In this document: positions 8,404-16,984 of the stretch, one piece after another
Layout of the letters: each line of letters starts with the position of its first letter
Position numbering within the stretch: position 1 is the stretch's first letter
Assembly: GCA_023228865.1 (NCBI GenBank)
Contig: JALOAH010000044.1
Location: 1-38,370, forward strand
Reading direction: 5' to 3'
Origin: Porticoccaceae bacterium
GTDB lineage: Bacteria; Pseudomonadota; Gammaproteobacteria; Pseudomonadales; Porticoccaceae
Length of the DNA: 38,370 nucleotides
The notes under the pieces: generated by a model
Told to the model about the DNA's origin: nothing
What the model saw: only the letters and a program-made list of their open reading frames with translations
Databases searched by the model: none
Program-made: the position numbers and the translations under genes

Positions 8404-11400
8404 ATGATTGATTACAAAACCATCGCTGAAACCAACAATTTCATTGTTCTGGATAAATACACCAAGTGCGCTCAGGTCAGTGAAACCTACCAAAGTGAAT
8501 ACGACCTGGAGCGGGAGTTTATTGCCGACCTGCGGAATCAGGGGTATGAATACCTGCCCGAGCTCAACACTCCCGAGGCTCTGCTGGTCAATGTCCGCAG
8601 CCAGCTGCAAACCCTCAACAGGGTGCAATTCAGCGACGGTGAATGGCTGCGCTTTGTGGAAACCTTCCTGGATCGGCCGAGCGAGGGCATCGTCGACAAA
8701 ACCCGCAAGGTCCACGACGACTATATTCACGATTTTGTTTTTGACGATGGCCGCATTCAGAACGTCTACCTGCTGGACAAGAAGAACCTCGCCCGCAACA
8801 AGGTGCAGGTGATCAAGCAGTTCGAGCAAATCGGCAGCCATGCCAATCGCTACGATGTCACCATATTGGTCAATGGCCTGCCGCTGGTACAGGTGGAGCT
8901 GAAACGGCGCGGCGTGGCCATCCGCGAGGCCTTTAACCAGGTGCACCGCTACAGCAAGGAGAGCTTCAACAGTGAGCATTCCCTGTTCAAGTACCTGCAG
9001 TTGTTTGTGATCTCCAATGGCACGGATACCCGCTACTTTGCCAATACCACCAAGCGCGACAAGAACAGCTTTGACTTCACCATGCACTGGGCGAAGTCGG
9101 ATAACGGCCTGATCAAGGATTTGAAGGACTTTACCGCCACCTTCTTCCAGAAGAACACTCTATTGGAAGTGTTGTTGCGGTACTCGGTATTCGATATCAG
9201 CAACACTCTGTTGGTGATGCGCCCTTACCAGATTGCCGCCACCGAGCGCATCCTGTGGAAGATCAAAAGCTCTCATGCCGCGAAAAACTGGAGCACCCCG
9301 GAAAGCGGTGGCTATGTCTGGCACACCACTGGCTCCGGCAAGACCCTGACCAGTTTCAAGGCCGCGCGACTGGCGACGGAGCTGGACTTTATCGACAAGG
9401 TGTTCTTTGTGGTGGATCGGAAAGACCTGGACTACCAGACCATGAAGGAGTACCAGCGCTTCTCCTCCGACAGCGTCAACGGCTCGGACAGTACCGCTGG
9501 ACTCAAGCGCAACCTGGGCAAGGACGACAACAAGATCATCGTCACCACCATCCAGAAGCTCAACAACCTGATGAAAGGTGAGGGCGATTTGCCGATCTAC
9601 AGCAAGCAGGTGGTGTTTATCTTTGACGAGTGCCACCGCAGCCAGTTCGGTGAAGCGCAGAAGAACCTGAAGAGGAAGTTCAAACGGTTTTATCAGTTTG
9701 GCTTCACCGGTACGCCCATCTTCCCGCAAAACGCCCTGGGCGCCGAAACCACCGCCAGCGTGTTTGGCCGTGAACTGCATTCCTATGTGATCACCGATGC
9801 CATTCGCGACGAGAAGGTGCTCAAGTTCAAGGTGGACTACAACGACGTTCGCCCCCAGTTCAAGGCCATTGAAACCGAGCAGGACGAGAGGAAGCTGACG
9901 GCGGCGGAGAACCGCCAGGCGCTGCTGCACCCGGAGCGCATTCGTGAGGTGTCCCAGTACATCCTCAACCACTACCGGCAGAAAACCCACCGCCTGCAGG
10001 CGGGTGGCTCTCGTGGCAGTGGGGGCTTCAATGCCATGTTTGCGGTCAGCAGCGTCGATGCGGCCAAGCTGTACTACGAATCCCTAAACCAACTGCAGAA
10101 GGACAGCGACAAACCCTTGCGAATTGGCACTATCTTCTCGTTTGCCGCCAATGAGGAGCAGGACGCCATTGGCGATATTGCCGATGAGAGTTTCGATCTG
10201 TCTACTATGAATGGAGCCATGAACAGCAGCGCCAAGGAGTTCCTGAGCGCGGCCATCGCGGATTACAACGCCTTCTTCAAGACCAGCTTCAGCGTCGACA
10301 GCAATGGTTTCCAGAACTATTACCGCGATCTGGCCAAGCGGGTGAAATCCGGCGACATCGACCTGCTGATTGTGGTGGGCATGTTCCTGACCGGTTTTGA
10401 CGCCCCTCGGCTCAACACTCTGTTTGTCGACAAGAACCTGCGCTTCCACGGTCTGATACAGGCCTACTCCCGCACCAACCGCATTTATGACGCCACCAAA
10501 ACCTTTGGCAATATTGTCACCTTTCGAGACCTCGAAAGAGCCACCATCGATGCCATCACCCTGTTTGGCGACAAGAACACCAAGAATGTGGTGCTGGAAA
10601 AGAGCTACAAGGAGTACATGGAAGGCTTTACCGATATCGTCACTGGTGAGGCGCGCCGGGGCTTTATGGCGGTGGTTGCGGAGCTGGAACAGCGCTTCCC
10701 CAACCCGGACGAGATCCACAAGGAAAAAGACAAGAAGGAGTTTGCCAAGCTGTTTGGCGAATACCTGCGGGTTGAAAACATCCTGCAAAACTTCGATGAA
10801 TTCGCCAGCCTGAAAGCCCTGCAAACCATCGACATGAATGACCCCCAGGCAGTGGAGGCATTCAAGGCGCAGCATTACCTGAGTGATGACGACCTGGCCG
10901 CATTGCAGAGTGTCCGCCTGCCCCCGGAGCGCAAGGTTCAGGATTACAAATCCACCTACAACGACATCCGCGACTGGTTGCGCCGCGAAAAGGCGGGCAG
11001 CGACAAGGATGAGTCCTCAATCGATTGGGATGACGTGGTGTTCGAAGTGGATCTGCTCAAGTCACAGGAAATCAACCTGGATTACATCCTGCAGCTGATC
11101 TTTGAGCACAACAAGAAGGCCAAGAACAAATCAGACCTGGTCGAGGAAGTGCGCCGTTTGATCCGCGCCAACCTCGGCAACCGTGCCAAGGAAAGCCTGG
11201 TGGTGGACTTTATCAATCAGGTGGATCTGGACGAGATTCCCGACAAGGCCAGCATCATTGATGCCTTCTTCACCTATGCCCGGGCGGAACAACAGCGCGA
11301 GGCGGAAGAACTGATTAGTGCAGAAAACCTGAATGCTGAAGAGACTCGGCGTTACATCACCACCTCGCTCAAGCGCGAGTACGCCAGCGATGCCGGTACT

Positions 11401-11526
11401 GAATTGAACGCCATCCTGCCCAGGATGAGCCCGCTAAACCCACAGTATCTGACCAAAAAGCAGAGCGTATTCCAAAAGATCGCCGCGTTTGTTGAGAAGT
11501 TTAAGGGCGTGGGCGGGAAGATTTAA
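8404..11526 (+). CDS. hsdR: Type I restriction endonuclease subunit HsdR
   Basis: The motor and nuclease subunit of the complex: it translocates unmodified DNA with ATP and cuts at a distance. At 1040 residues it is close to EcoR124I HsdR. The N-terminal nuclease of the PD-(D/E)xK class shows D151 and E165-x-K167 (VELKRRG). The helicase part shows Walker A (TTGSGKT, about residue 308), the DEAD-like motif DECH (about 408), the GFTGTP motif III and later the motif V/VI region ([14 protein letters not shown], then QAYSRTNR). The C-terminal helical region for HsdM contact is present. The start at 8404 is an ATG 8 bases after the RhuM-Fic stop. Confidence 0.96.
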   Translation: MIDYKTIAETNNFIVLDKYTKCAQVSETYQSEYDLEREFIADLRNQGYEYLPELNTPEALLVNVRSQLQTLNRVQFSDGEWLRFVETFLDRPSEGIVDKTRKVHDDYIHDFVFDDGRIQNVYLLDKKNLARNKVQVIKQFEQIGSHANRYDVTILVNGLPLVQVELKRRGVAIREAFNQVHRYSKESFNSEHSLFKYLQLFVISNGTDTRYFANTTKRDKNSFDFTMHWAKSDNGLIKDLKDFTATFFQKNTLLEVLLRYSVFDISNTLLVMRPYQIAATERILWKIKSSHAAKNWSTPESGGYVWHTTGSGKTLTSFKAARLATELDFIDKVFFVVDRKDLDYQTMKEYQRFSSDSVNGSDSTAGLKRNLGKDDNKIIVTTIQKLNNLMKGEGDLPIYSKQVVFIFDECHRSQFGEAQKNLKRKFKRFYQFGFTGTPIFPQNALGAETTASVFGRELHSYVITDAIRDEKVLKFKVDYNDVRPQFKAIETEQDERKLTAAENRQALLHPERIREVSQYILNHYRQKTHRLQAGGSRGSGGFNAMFAVSSVDAAKLYYESLNQLQKDSDKPLRIGTIFSFAANEEQDAIGDIADESFDLSTMNGAMNSSAKEFLSAAIADYNAFFKTSFSVDSNGFQNYYRDLAKRVKSGDIDLLIVVGMFLTGFDAPRLNTLFVDKNLRFHGLIQAYSRTNRIYDATKTFGNIVTFRDLERATIDAITLFGDKNTKNVVLEKSYKEYMEGFTDIVTGEARRGFMAVVAELEQRFPNPDEIHKEKDKKEFAKLFGEYLRVENILQNFDEFASLKALQTIDMNDPQAVEAFKAQHYLSDDDLAALQSVRLPPERKVQDYKSTYNDIRDWLRREKAGSDKDESSIDWDDVVFEVDLLKSQEINLDYILQLIFEHNKKAKNKSDLVEEVRRLIRANLGNRAKESLVVDFINQVDLDEIPDKASIIDAFFTYARAEQQREAEELISAENLNAEETRRYITTSLKREYASDAGTELNAILPRMSPLNPQYLTKKQSVFQKIAAFVEKFKGVGGKI

Positions 11527-11833
11527 TGGCAGGCAAAGCCATAATATTTGGCGAGCCTCGCAAAACTTCACTTGCCAATGGATTCTGGAGGCGCTCGAGG
11601 GATAGTATCCAAAGAGGCATTCATTGAAGCGTTAGTTTTTATTGATGGGAACAGTACGTGCTAATAAAACCTGACAAAACCTGAGATTCAGAGGATCGCC
11701 ATGACGCCACTGAGGCAGCTCACAAAAGTCAGTTTCGACTAGAAATAGAGAAGGCTTTTTTCATACCCTGCTGACTATTTGCTGACTATCCATTGGTGTC
11801 CGCAAGCAAGATTATAAAAAGGCCTTTAAGATG
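11527..11833. other. Gene-free stretch downstream of hsdR
   Basis: No credible gene. A 10-base direct repeat TGCTGACTAT occurs at 11769-11778 and 11780-11789, about 45 bases from the tRNA fragment. It might be a recombination-site repeat, but this is weak. No clear terminator follows hsdR. Confidence 0.4.
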
Positions 11834-11881
11834 TGGTAGCTACGACTGGACTTGAACCAGTGACCCCAGCATTATGAATGC
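11834..11881 (-). tRNA. 3' half of tRNA-Met(CAU), attachment-site remnant
   Basis: Read on the minus strand, the sequence gives an anticodon loop TTCATAA with CAT in the centre, a variable region TGGGGTC, a perfect T arm (ACTGG, loop TTCAAGT, CCAGT), a 3' acceptor strand and an encoded CCA. The D arm and 5' acceptor strand are absent: sequence to the right of the anticodon stem is unrelated, and only the inner three anticodon-stem pairs form. This is a fragment, not a functional tRNA. It is the expected footprint of a tyrosine integrase that recombines between the anticodon loop and the 3' end. The polarity places the element on the right, the side of the integrase gene. Confidence 0.85.
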
Positions 11882-11893
11882 ATATATAACAAT

Positions 11894-11943
11894 GTTACCC
11901 ATGCTTACCCAAGCAATATATAGGTTACTACCTATCTGATATT
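11894..11943 (+). repeat. Phased TTACY repeats beside the attachment site (left set)
   Basis: TTACCC occurs at 11895 and 11905, exactly 10 bases apart, and TTACT at 11935. With the set on the other side of the IS (13290-13328) this looks like arm-type or directionality-factor binding sites of the integrase. Function is inferred from position and phasing only. Confidence 0.4.
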
Positions 11944-11967
11944 GCTCTAGTTTCCTCAATTTTTCCC

Positions 11968-13271
11968 GAGGGTGTTCAAAACTCTGTGTCAGCCAACCAG
12001 CTTTCATAAGCTGATGTGATCATCAAGCCGACCCGGGAAGTGGATGGTCAATTGGGATAGCGTCAGATTCCAGTTCTGGATCGGATGCGTCCACCGCTCC
12101 GAGGCCTTCAGTATACCGGCGTAGAGCAGCTTCAGTAAGCTGTTTTCGTTGGCAAAGCCACCCTTGGTTTTGGTCAGCTTGCGGAATTGGCGGTGTACCG
12201 CTTCCACCGCATTGGTGGTATAGATCGCCGTCCGTACGTAATCCGGGTATTTAAAATAGGTTGATAAGGTGAACCATTTACTTCGCCAGGACTTGATCAC
12301 CATGGGATATTTGTCACCCCACTTCGCCTCCAGCTCGTCGAGGGCGGTCTCGGCAGCATTGAGCGTGGCGGCTTTGTAAACGCACTTCAAATCCGCCATA
12401 AAGGCCTTCTGGTTCTTTGAGGCGACATACTTCATCGAGTTGCGTATTTGATGGATGATGCAGTGCTGGATTTCCGTGTGAGGGTAAACGCTCTCTATGG
12501 CTTCAGGGAAGCCCTTCAATCCGTCTACGCAGGCAATGAGGATGTCTTTGATGCCTCGGTTATACAGGTCGGTCAAGACGCTCAGCCAGTGATGGGCGCC
12601 TTCCTGGTCAGAGAGGTACAGCCCCAGCAGCTCCTTCTTGCCTTCGATGTTCAGGGCGAGAATGGTGTAAATGGCCTTGCTGACGTAACGTCCGTTCTCT
12701 TTGATCTTGTAGTGAATGGCGTCCAGCCAGACGATGGGGTAGATGGCATCGAGGTCGCGCTCCCGCCAGGCTTGCAACTCCGGCAGCAGCTTGTCGGTAA
12801 TGGCATTGAGGGTGCCATTAGATACGCTGATGCCGTACAGGTCTTCGATATGGCCACGAATGTCCTGGTAGCTATTGCCCAAGGCAAACAGGGCGAGGAT
12901 TTTGCGCTCGATCTCATCGGTGAGGTGGGTCTGGTGTTTCTTGATCAGCTGCGGTTCAAAAGTACCAGCCCGGTCACGCGGGGTCTTTAACTCAAAGTTG
13001 CCAGCGGTACTTTTGACGGTCTTGGAAGTATTGCCGTTCTTGCGATTAGGTGTCTCTTCCTGGCCGAGATGGCTGTCGAGTTCCGCCTGCATAGCGGCCT
13101 CGGTCAACTGCTTGATCAGGGGTGTGAGCACGCCATTCTTGCCGGTGAGGTCTTGGCCTTCACGCAAGGCGGCGATGGCGGCTTCCATATCGAAAGTGGG
13201 TTTTTGTTTGGACATCGGTCATTCCTTTTTGCTGTAGGATAAAGAAATGACACAGAATTATGAACACTACT
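11968..13271 (-). mobile_element. IS256-family insertion sequence, 1304 bp, intact
   Basis: The ends carry imperfect inverted repeats (core 11973-11991 against 13248-13266, 17 of 19 matching, of the TGTTCAAAACTCTGTGTCA type known for this family). The direct repeat TTTTTCCC flanks the element at 11960-11967 and 13272-13279 and is an 8-bp target duplication. It encloses one intact transposase gene on the minus strand. The element has split the region between the tRNA fragment and the integrase gene. Confidence 0.93.
12004..13215 (-). CDS. IS256-family transposase
   Basis: A 403-residue Mutator/IS256-type DDE transposase. Catalytic residues can be placed at D165 (WLDAIHYK), D231 (ACVDGLKGF) and E338 (TTNAVEAVHR), with the family C/H motif CIIHQIRNS between the last two. 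The N-terminal DNA-binding region contains the usual SYQDIRGHIEDLYG helix-turn-helix. Length and motifs indicate an active enzyme. The start is an ATG with AAGGA seven to eight bases upstream on the minus strand. Confidence 0.95.
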   Translation of the reverse strand: MSKQKPTFDMEAAIAALREGQDLTGKNGVLTPLIKQLTEAAMQAELDSHLGQEETPNRKNGNTSKTVKSTAGNFELKTPRDRAGTFEPQLIKKHQTHLTDEIERKILALFALGNSYQDIRGHIEDLYGISVSNGTLNAITDKLLPELQAWRERDLDAIYPIVWLDAIHYKIKENGRYVSKAIYTILALNIEGKKELLGLYLSDQEGAHHWLSVLTDLYNRGIKDILIACVDGLKGFPEAIESVYPHTEIQHCIIHQIRNSMKYVASKNQKAFMADLKCVYKAATLNAAETALDELEAKWGDKYPMVIKSWRSKWFTLSTYFKYPDYVRTAIYTTNAVEAVHRQFRKLTKTKGGFANENSLLKLLYAGILKASERWTHPIQNWNLTLSQLTIHFPGRLDDHISL

Positions 13272-13289
13272 TTTTTCCCAATACCGAAA

Positions 13290-13330
13290 TTACTTGGGAT
13301 TACTCTCTTTTACTCGCTACTTGTTACTCC
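13290..13330 (+). repeat. Phased TTACT repeats (right set)
   Basis: TTACT begins at 13290, 13300 and 13310, exactly one helical turn apart, and again at 13324. Before the IS256 insertion this set lay about 350 bases closer to the integrase side of the tRNA fragment than it does to the tRNA now. The phasing suggests cooperative binding of a protein such as the integrase or an excisionase; no protein is proven. Confidence 0.4.
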
Positions 13331-13340
13331 GCAGCAACTC

Positions 13341-13522
13341 GATTCCCTGTCTTGTATGCCCCTGAGGGCGCCATATTCGCTCGATAGGCTGGTGGCCCGG
13401 TTGCGCTCTGGGCATGTGCTTGGGTTCGCTGGCACTCCCTCTACCGCAACCCTGTCACCGCCTTGGATGGTACTCCCCTAGAGCCGGGTTCAACCTCCCA
13501 CCGTATACCGCGCAGGTTGAAA
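13341..13522 (+). ncRNA. Candidate structured RNA (possibly HEARO/omega-RNA-like)
   Basis: This GC-rich segment has no convincing coding frame but folds on paper. There is a GCCC-CTGA-GGGC hairpin at 13358-13369. A long stem, 13391-13405 with 13445-13459, has 13 of 15 pairs. Inside it a GTGC/GCAC hairpin (13416-13435) closes a 12-base loop. A 3' stem TTCAACC/GGTTGAA lies at 13489-13495 and 13515-13521. The overall look, with TAGGCTG and GGTACTCCCCTAGAGCC segments, recalls HEARO RNAs that accompany IscB, but no IscB gene is present. That family assignment is from memory and uncertain. The strand is chosen from the pairing with G-U only on this strand and is tentative. Confidence 0.4.
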
Positions 13523-13653
13523 TTTCGTCTGATTATTAACCATATAAGTATATGATAATAAAAGATATTTACGTTGATCTGATGCCTTTTGCCATGCTTA
13601 AATTAGCTATCGATTACTACGTCGAGCTAAATAGCTTCACAAGGCAGGGTCAC

Positions 13654-14963
13654 ATGAGCAAAAGTCCGAACAAGATCACCAAGAAGGTGCTGGATGCCTG
13701 GGTCTTTGATGAAAAAGACCCTTTTCTCTGGGATCCTTGCCTCCAAGGTTTTGTTGTCAGGCTTAACGCGAACGGGTCGTACTCTTTCTTGGTCAAGTAC
13801 CGTACCAAATATGGTGACCGGCGCACGTACACCGTGGGGAAGTCATCAGCTATAACGGTTGACCAGGCGAGATCGCAGGCCGAGAAAATTCTGGCAAGGA
13901 TCGCGCTCGAGGGATTTGACCCCCTTGAGCAAAAGCAGTCTGACAGGAACGCATTGACCATCAACGAGCTACTCGATGCCTATCTGACTTCCGCCAAGTT
14001 CCAGGAAAAGGCGAAGTCCACGCAATCTACCGACGCTGGTCGACTTAACAGGCATATCCGCCCCCTGCTTGGAAAGGTAAGGCTGGAACAGCTGACCCCC
14101 GACCAAGTTCGCAAAGCTTTCGCCGGCATACGGGATGGCAAGACCGCATGCAGTGTCAAAACCAAACCCCGTGGACGGGCAAGGGTAAGTGGGGGCGAAC
14201 AGAAGGCGCCGCGCGGATGGCGATCAGGGTGCTCAGGGCCATACTAAACTGGGCAATCAAGGAGGGCTACACTGACCGCAACCCCGCCAGTGGGCTTGAA
14301 CTCGGAGCGGACGGGACAAGGGATGTGGTGCTTTCCTCCCTCTCGGAGTACCAGAAACTTTTTGGCGCCCTGGATAGGCTGGAAGCTCATCTTCAGATTT
14401 CCCCTGATCAGGCTGATGCTATCCGCTTGCTCGCATTCACCGGTGCCCGGCTTAACGAAATTGCCGCACTTAAATGGGGGCAGGTCGATCTTGCGCGCAG
14501 CATGCTTTGCCTGCCGCGCCATGCCCACAAAACGGGAAAGAAAACCGGCAAAGGCAAAGAGATTGCTCTCTCTGCTGTAGCCTTGGAACTGATCGCCCGT
14601 CGCACACCTGGTAAGACGGAGGAGTACGTCTTTCCTTCCAGCCGGGGAAACCATGCCCACATTTCTTTGGGGAGTAAACTGTGGGCCAGAATCCGTGCGG
14701 AGGGAGGCTTGCCAGAGGGAGTGACCAATCATGCGCTCCGCCACTCACTCGGCACATTGATGGCAAGCCAGCGTGCCCAGGGGCTCGAGATCATGGCCGT
14801 CCTCGGCCACACGCAGTTAAGTACTACCCTGAGATACATCCATGTGGCGCAAGATGCCCGCGTGGCCTTGGCGGAGAGGCACACGGCGGGACTAGCCGCT
14901 GCCCTTGAAGGAAAGGTGCCAGGTGAAGTGGTCAGCTTCCCTGGCCGCAAGGCTGCAGGGTGA
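13654..14963 (+). pseudogene. Tyrosine integrase, broken by a frameshift near 14190-14205
   Basis: Two overlapping frames together make a phage/island integrase of about 435 residues. The first frame (to 14247) contains the N-terminal arm-binding domain of the DUF4102 type (DAWVFDEKD, LVKYRTKYGDRRTYTVGK) and the core-binding domain. The second contains the catalytic domain: TGARLNEIAALKW with arginine I, HALRHSLG for the HxxR box, and LGHTQLSTTLRYIH with the histidine and the tyrosine nucleophile. The join falls at a run of five G (around 14190), where a one-base indel would restore GEGAARMAI-like sequence. I prefer the ATG at 13654 (MSKSPNK) to that at 13552, because the extra 34 residues look unlike the family. 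A sequencing error or a programmed shift cannot be excluded. Confidence 0.85.
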
Positions 14964-15588
14964 GCGGCGCGTGACTCAAGGCTTTCAAAATCGGCTTGTC
15001 GCTGGGGTGGTCGATTATACTGGCGGTGCTGGCCGCTGGTAACAGCATCACCGCTTGCGCCTCCCACCCCATATCCGCCGGGTTGCCGCCTATCCGCCGG
15101 GCCAGGTAGTAGCGACTGCAGGTTGTGGTGCGCAGCACATCGACCAGGAACCCGATCAACTCCACCCTCAGCCCCGTTTCCTCATAGGCTTCCTTGATGG
15201 CGGCAGCCCTGGTGCTCAAGCCATCGAGGCGCCCCTTGGGGAACGTTGCCGTGTACCCCCCGTAGGCGTTGGACGGCGCGAAGGCCCACACGCGGCCATC
15301 AGGCTCCACGGTCACCACCCCGGCTGCCGGCTTGAGGCCGGCAACAGGCTTGAAGTCGGGCTCCTCAAAGTTCAGGTTGCTGACAAGCGCCTCCCAGCCC
15401 TCGTTTGTGGTCGGCGCATCCGTCCATGAGCTGATGGGCACCCCATTGATGTGTTCAGGCATAGGGCCCTGGGGCACCACTTGGGCGAATGCGTTGGGGT
15501 CGGCCCATGCGTCGAGTGGCGTCGGGGTGCTGGGCTTGCTGAGCTTCACCGGCTTGCCGTGTTCGCCGGGTTTTGGGTGAAAAACCAA
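14932..15588 (-). CDS. Nudix hydrolase-like protein
   Basis: The C-terminal half contains a Nudix-type helix: GRLDGLSTRAAAIKEAYEET, followed by GL. Compared with the consensus G-x5-E-x7-RE-U-x-EE-x-GU, the first glutamate is serine and the arginine is lysine, while the EAYEETGL part that binds metal is intact. The N-terminal third is unrelated and proline-rich. Nudix enzymes cleave nucleoside diphosphates linked to another group; the substrate is unknown. I chose the TTG at 15588 because AGGAGG precedes it and it begins just past the stop of the upstream gene. An ATG at 15624 would overlap that gene by 34 bases. The 3' end overlaps the convergent integrase gene by 32 bases. Confidence 0.7.
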   Translation of the reverse strand: MVFHPKPGEHGKPVKLSKPSTPTPLDAWADPNAFAQVVPQGPMPEHINGVPISSWTDAPTTNEGWEALVSNLNFEEPDFKPVAGLKPAAGVVTVEPDGRVWAFAPSNAYGGYTATFPKGRLDGLSTRAAAIKEAYEETGLRVELIGFLVDVLRTTTCSRYYLARRIGGNPADMGWEAQAVMLLPAASTASIIDHPSDKPILKALSHAPLTLQPCGQGS

Positions 15589-15590
15589 GG

Positions 15591-15929
15591 CTACCCCTCC
15601 TGGAGTTTGTACAGCGAATCCCACACCTCATGGTAGAGATGGGCTCGCTCCCATCCCTGAACCCTGGATACCTCGTTCTTGAAATTGTCGTAATCCAGGT
15701 CTTCCACCAGTTTGGTCATGGCCTCCGCCACCTGGGATCTTAGGGCGACGGCTCGGAACCGGTAATCGTTGACCCGGCTGTCCTGAATCGGGCCGAGGCC
15801 GGGGATGTACTTTGCTTTTAGAGCCTCCAGGTCAGACTTGACTCGGGCTCGGATCGTCAGCGTATCGCCGCGTTTGTCGGATGGCTTTTGCACGATGCTG
15901 AAAAAGCCGATAGGTGTAATCAACCACAT
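15591..15929 (-). CDS. Conserved hypothetical protein, 112 aa
   Basis: A small soluble protein beginning MWLITPIGFFSIVQ. I recognise the pattern as a common hypothetical protein (features: RARV..DLEAL, DYDNFK, YHEVWDSLY) but know of no function. The C-terminal half is rich in acidic and aromatic residues. It lies directly upstream of the Nudix-like gene on the same strand, 2 bases before the chosen TTG start, so the two are probably one transcript and perhaps work together. It is divergent from the WYL regulator gene. Confidence 0.7.
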   Translation of the reverse strand: MWLITPIGFFSIVQKPSDKRGDTLTIRARVKSDLEALKAKYIPGLGPIQDSRVNDYRFRAVALRSQVAEAMTKLVEDLDYDNFKNEVSRVQGWERAHLYHEVWDSLYKLQEG

Positions 15930-16075
15930 GGCTGGCTCCTGATTGGCGAGATATGATGATAATCATAAAGATGACCATACTATATAAAAATATACCTGAA
16001 AGGTAGAAAAGTCATCGTTTGCCGCTTATACTCGGCCAGACAATAAAGGACAGCAAACGGGAACTTGTTCCAGGG
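15930..16075. promoter_or_regulatory. Divergent intergenic region with a TATGAT-N4-ATCATA dyad
   Basis: The region between the hypothetical gene (minus) and the WYL regulator (plus) is AT-rich. It contains a perfect 6-bp dyad (15952-15957 and 15962-15967) and a TATATAAAAATATA tract at about 15980-15993 that may include -10 elements. It is the natural place for an autoregulatory site of the WYL protein. No binding is shown. Confidence 0.35.
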
Positions 16076-16984
16076 ATGAGCCAGCACAGAATTGTGGATT
16101 TCGTTCAAGCTCAGCGGGATAGGCTCTCGTACATCGACCTGCGCCTCCGGTTTATGGGGGACATTCGCCGTCATGATCTGGTAAATCGCTTCAGCATTCA
16201 GGTGGCCGCCGCCACCCGGGATCTTCGCCTCTACCAGGAGCTTGCCCCAGGCAACATTGATTACGACCGCAGCGCCAAATGTTACATCCCGACGGCGGCC
16301 TTTAAGCCCCTATTCGATATTCCAGTGGAACGGGTGCTGACCTGGCTGGCCGATGGCTTCGGAGACGGTGATCCCCATGAAAACGTTGAAGGGGTGCCTT
16401 GCGTTACTCCAGGCAGGCTTACCAAGCCAAATCTCAACATCCTCGCACTGATTACTCGTGCCATCCATCGGGGACAGGCTTTACAAATCGATTACCACTC
16501 CATCAGCAGCGGCAGATCGCGCCGGGAAATCGTCCCTTCGGCATTGATCGATACGGGTCTGCGCTGGCATGTGAGAGCCTTTGACCGCAAATCCGGTGAG
16601 TTCAGGGATTTCGTTATCACTCGAATCCAGAAACCCGTGCTACTGCCGGATTCCGCTATCCAAAACCAGGAGTATGCCGAACACGACATTCAGTGGACTC
16701 GGGTCGTCGAGTTGGAGTTGGTGCCGCACCCGGATCAACCTCGCCCCGATATCACCGAAATGGACTATGGCATGCGTGGCGGCGTGCTGCGGATGAAGCT
16801 GCGAGCGGCAACGGCTGGCTACATCCTGCGGAAGTGGAGTGTGGACTGCTCACCTGACCACAGCCTGCGCGGCCATGAGTACCGACTTTGGCTTAAGGAT
16901 CACCTGGCGCTGTACGGCGTCAAGAACGCGGTATTGGCGCCGGGATATACGGAACAGATGAGCGGGAGAAAGCACATTGGATAA
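16076..16984 (+). CDS. WYL-domain transcriptional regulator
   Basis: A 302-residue protein from the chosen ATG at 16076 (MSQHRIVDF). Residues about 10-80 form a winged-helix-like region (RLSYIDLRLRFMGDIRRHDL, then a recognition-type helix IQVAAATRDL). Residues about 140-205 form a WYL fold (LQIDYHSISSGR, LIDTGLRWHVRAFD, DFVITRI), with a C-terminal WCX-like extension. WYL proteins of this architecture (BrxR/CapW/PafB relatives) sense a ligand, often nucleic acid, and repress defence operons. The frame is open upstream to a TTG at 16019, but the ATG start fits the domain better. The stop overlaps the helicase start, so regulator and helicase are translationally linked. Role as master regulator of the array is inference from position. 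Confidence 0.85.
   Translation: MSQHRIVDFVQAQRDRLSYIDLRLRFMGDIRRHDLVNRFSIQVAAATRDLRLYQELAPGNIDYDRSAKCYIPTAAFKPLFDIPVERVLTWLADGFGDGDPHENVEGVPCVTPGRLTKPNLNILALITRAIHRGQALQIDYHSISSGRSRREIVPSALIDTGLRWHVRAFDRKSGEFRDFVITRIQKPVLLPDSAIQNQEYAEHDIQWTRVVELELVPHPDQPRPDITEMDYGMRGGVLRMKLRAATAGYILRKWSVDCSPDHSLRGHEYRLWLKDHLALYGVKNAVLAPGYTEQMSGRKHIG

Noticed and set aside
11834..11881. Functional tRNA gene
   Set aside because: The D arm, 5' acceptor strand and outer anticodon-stem pairs are missing.
11894..13330. TTACY repeats as a CRISPR array
   Set aside because: The repeats are 5-6 bases at 10-base steps without spacers; no cas gene.
13260..13481. 73-aa frame after the IS right end
   Set aside because: It starts inside the IS inverted repeat and crosses the phased repeats and the paired stems; no protein-like pattern.
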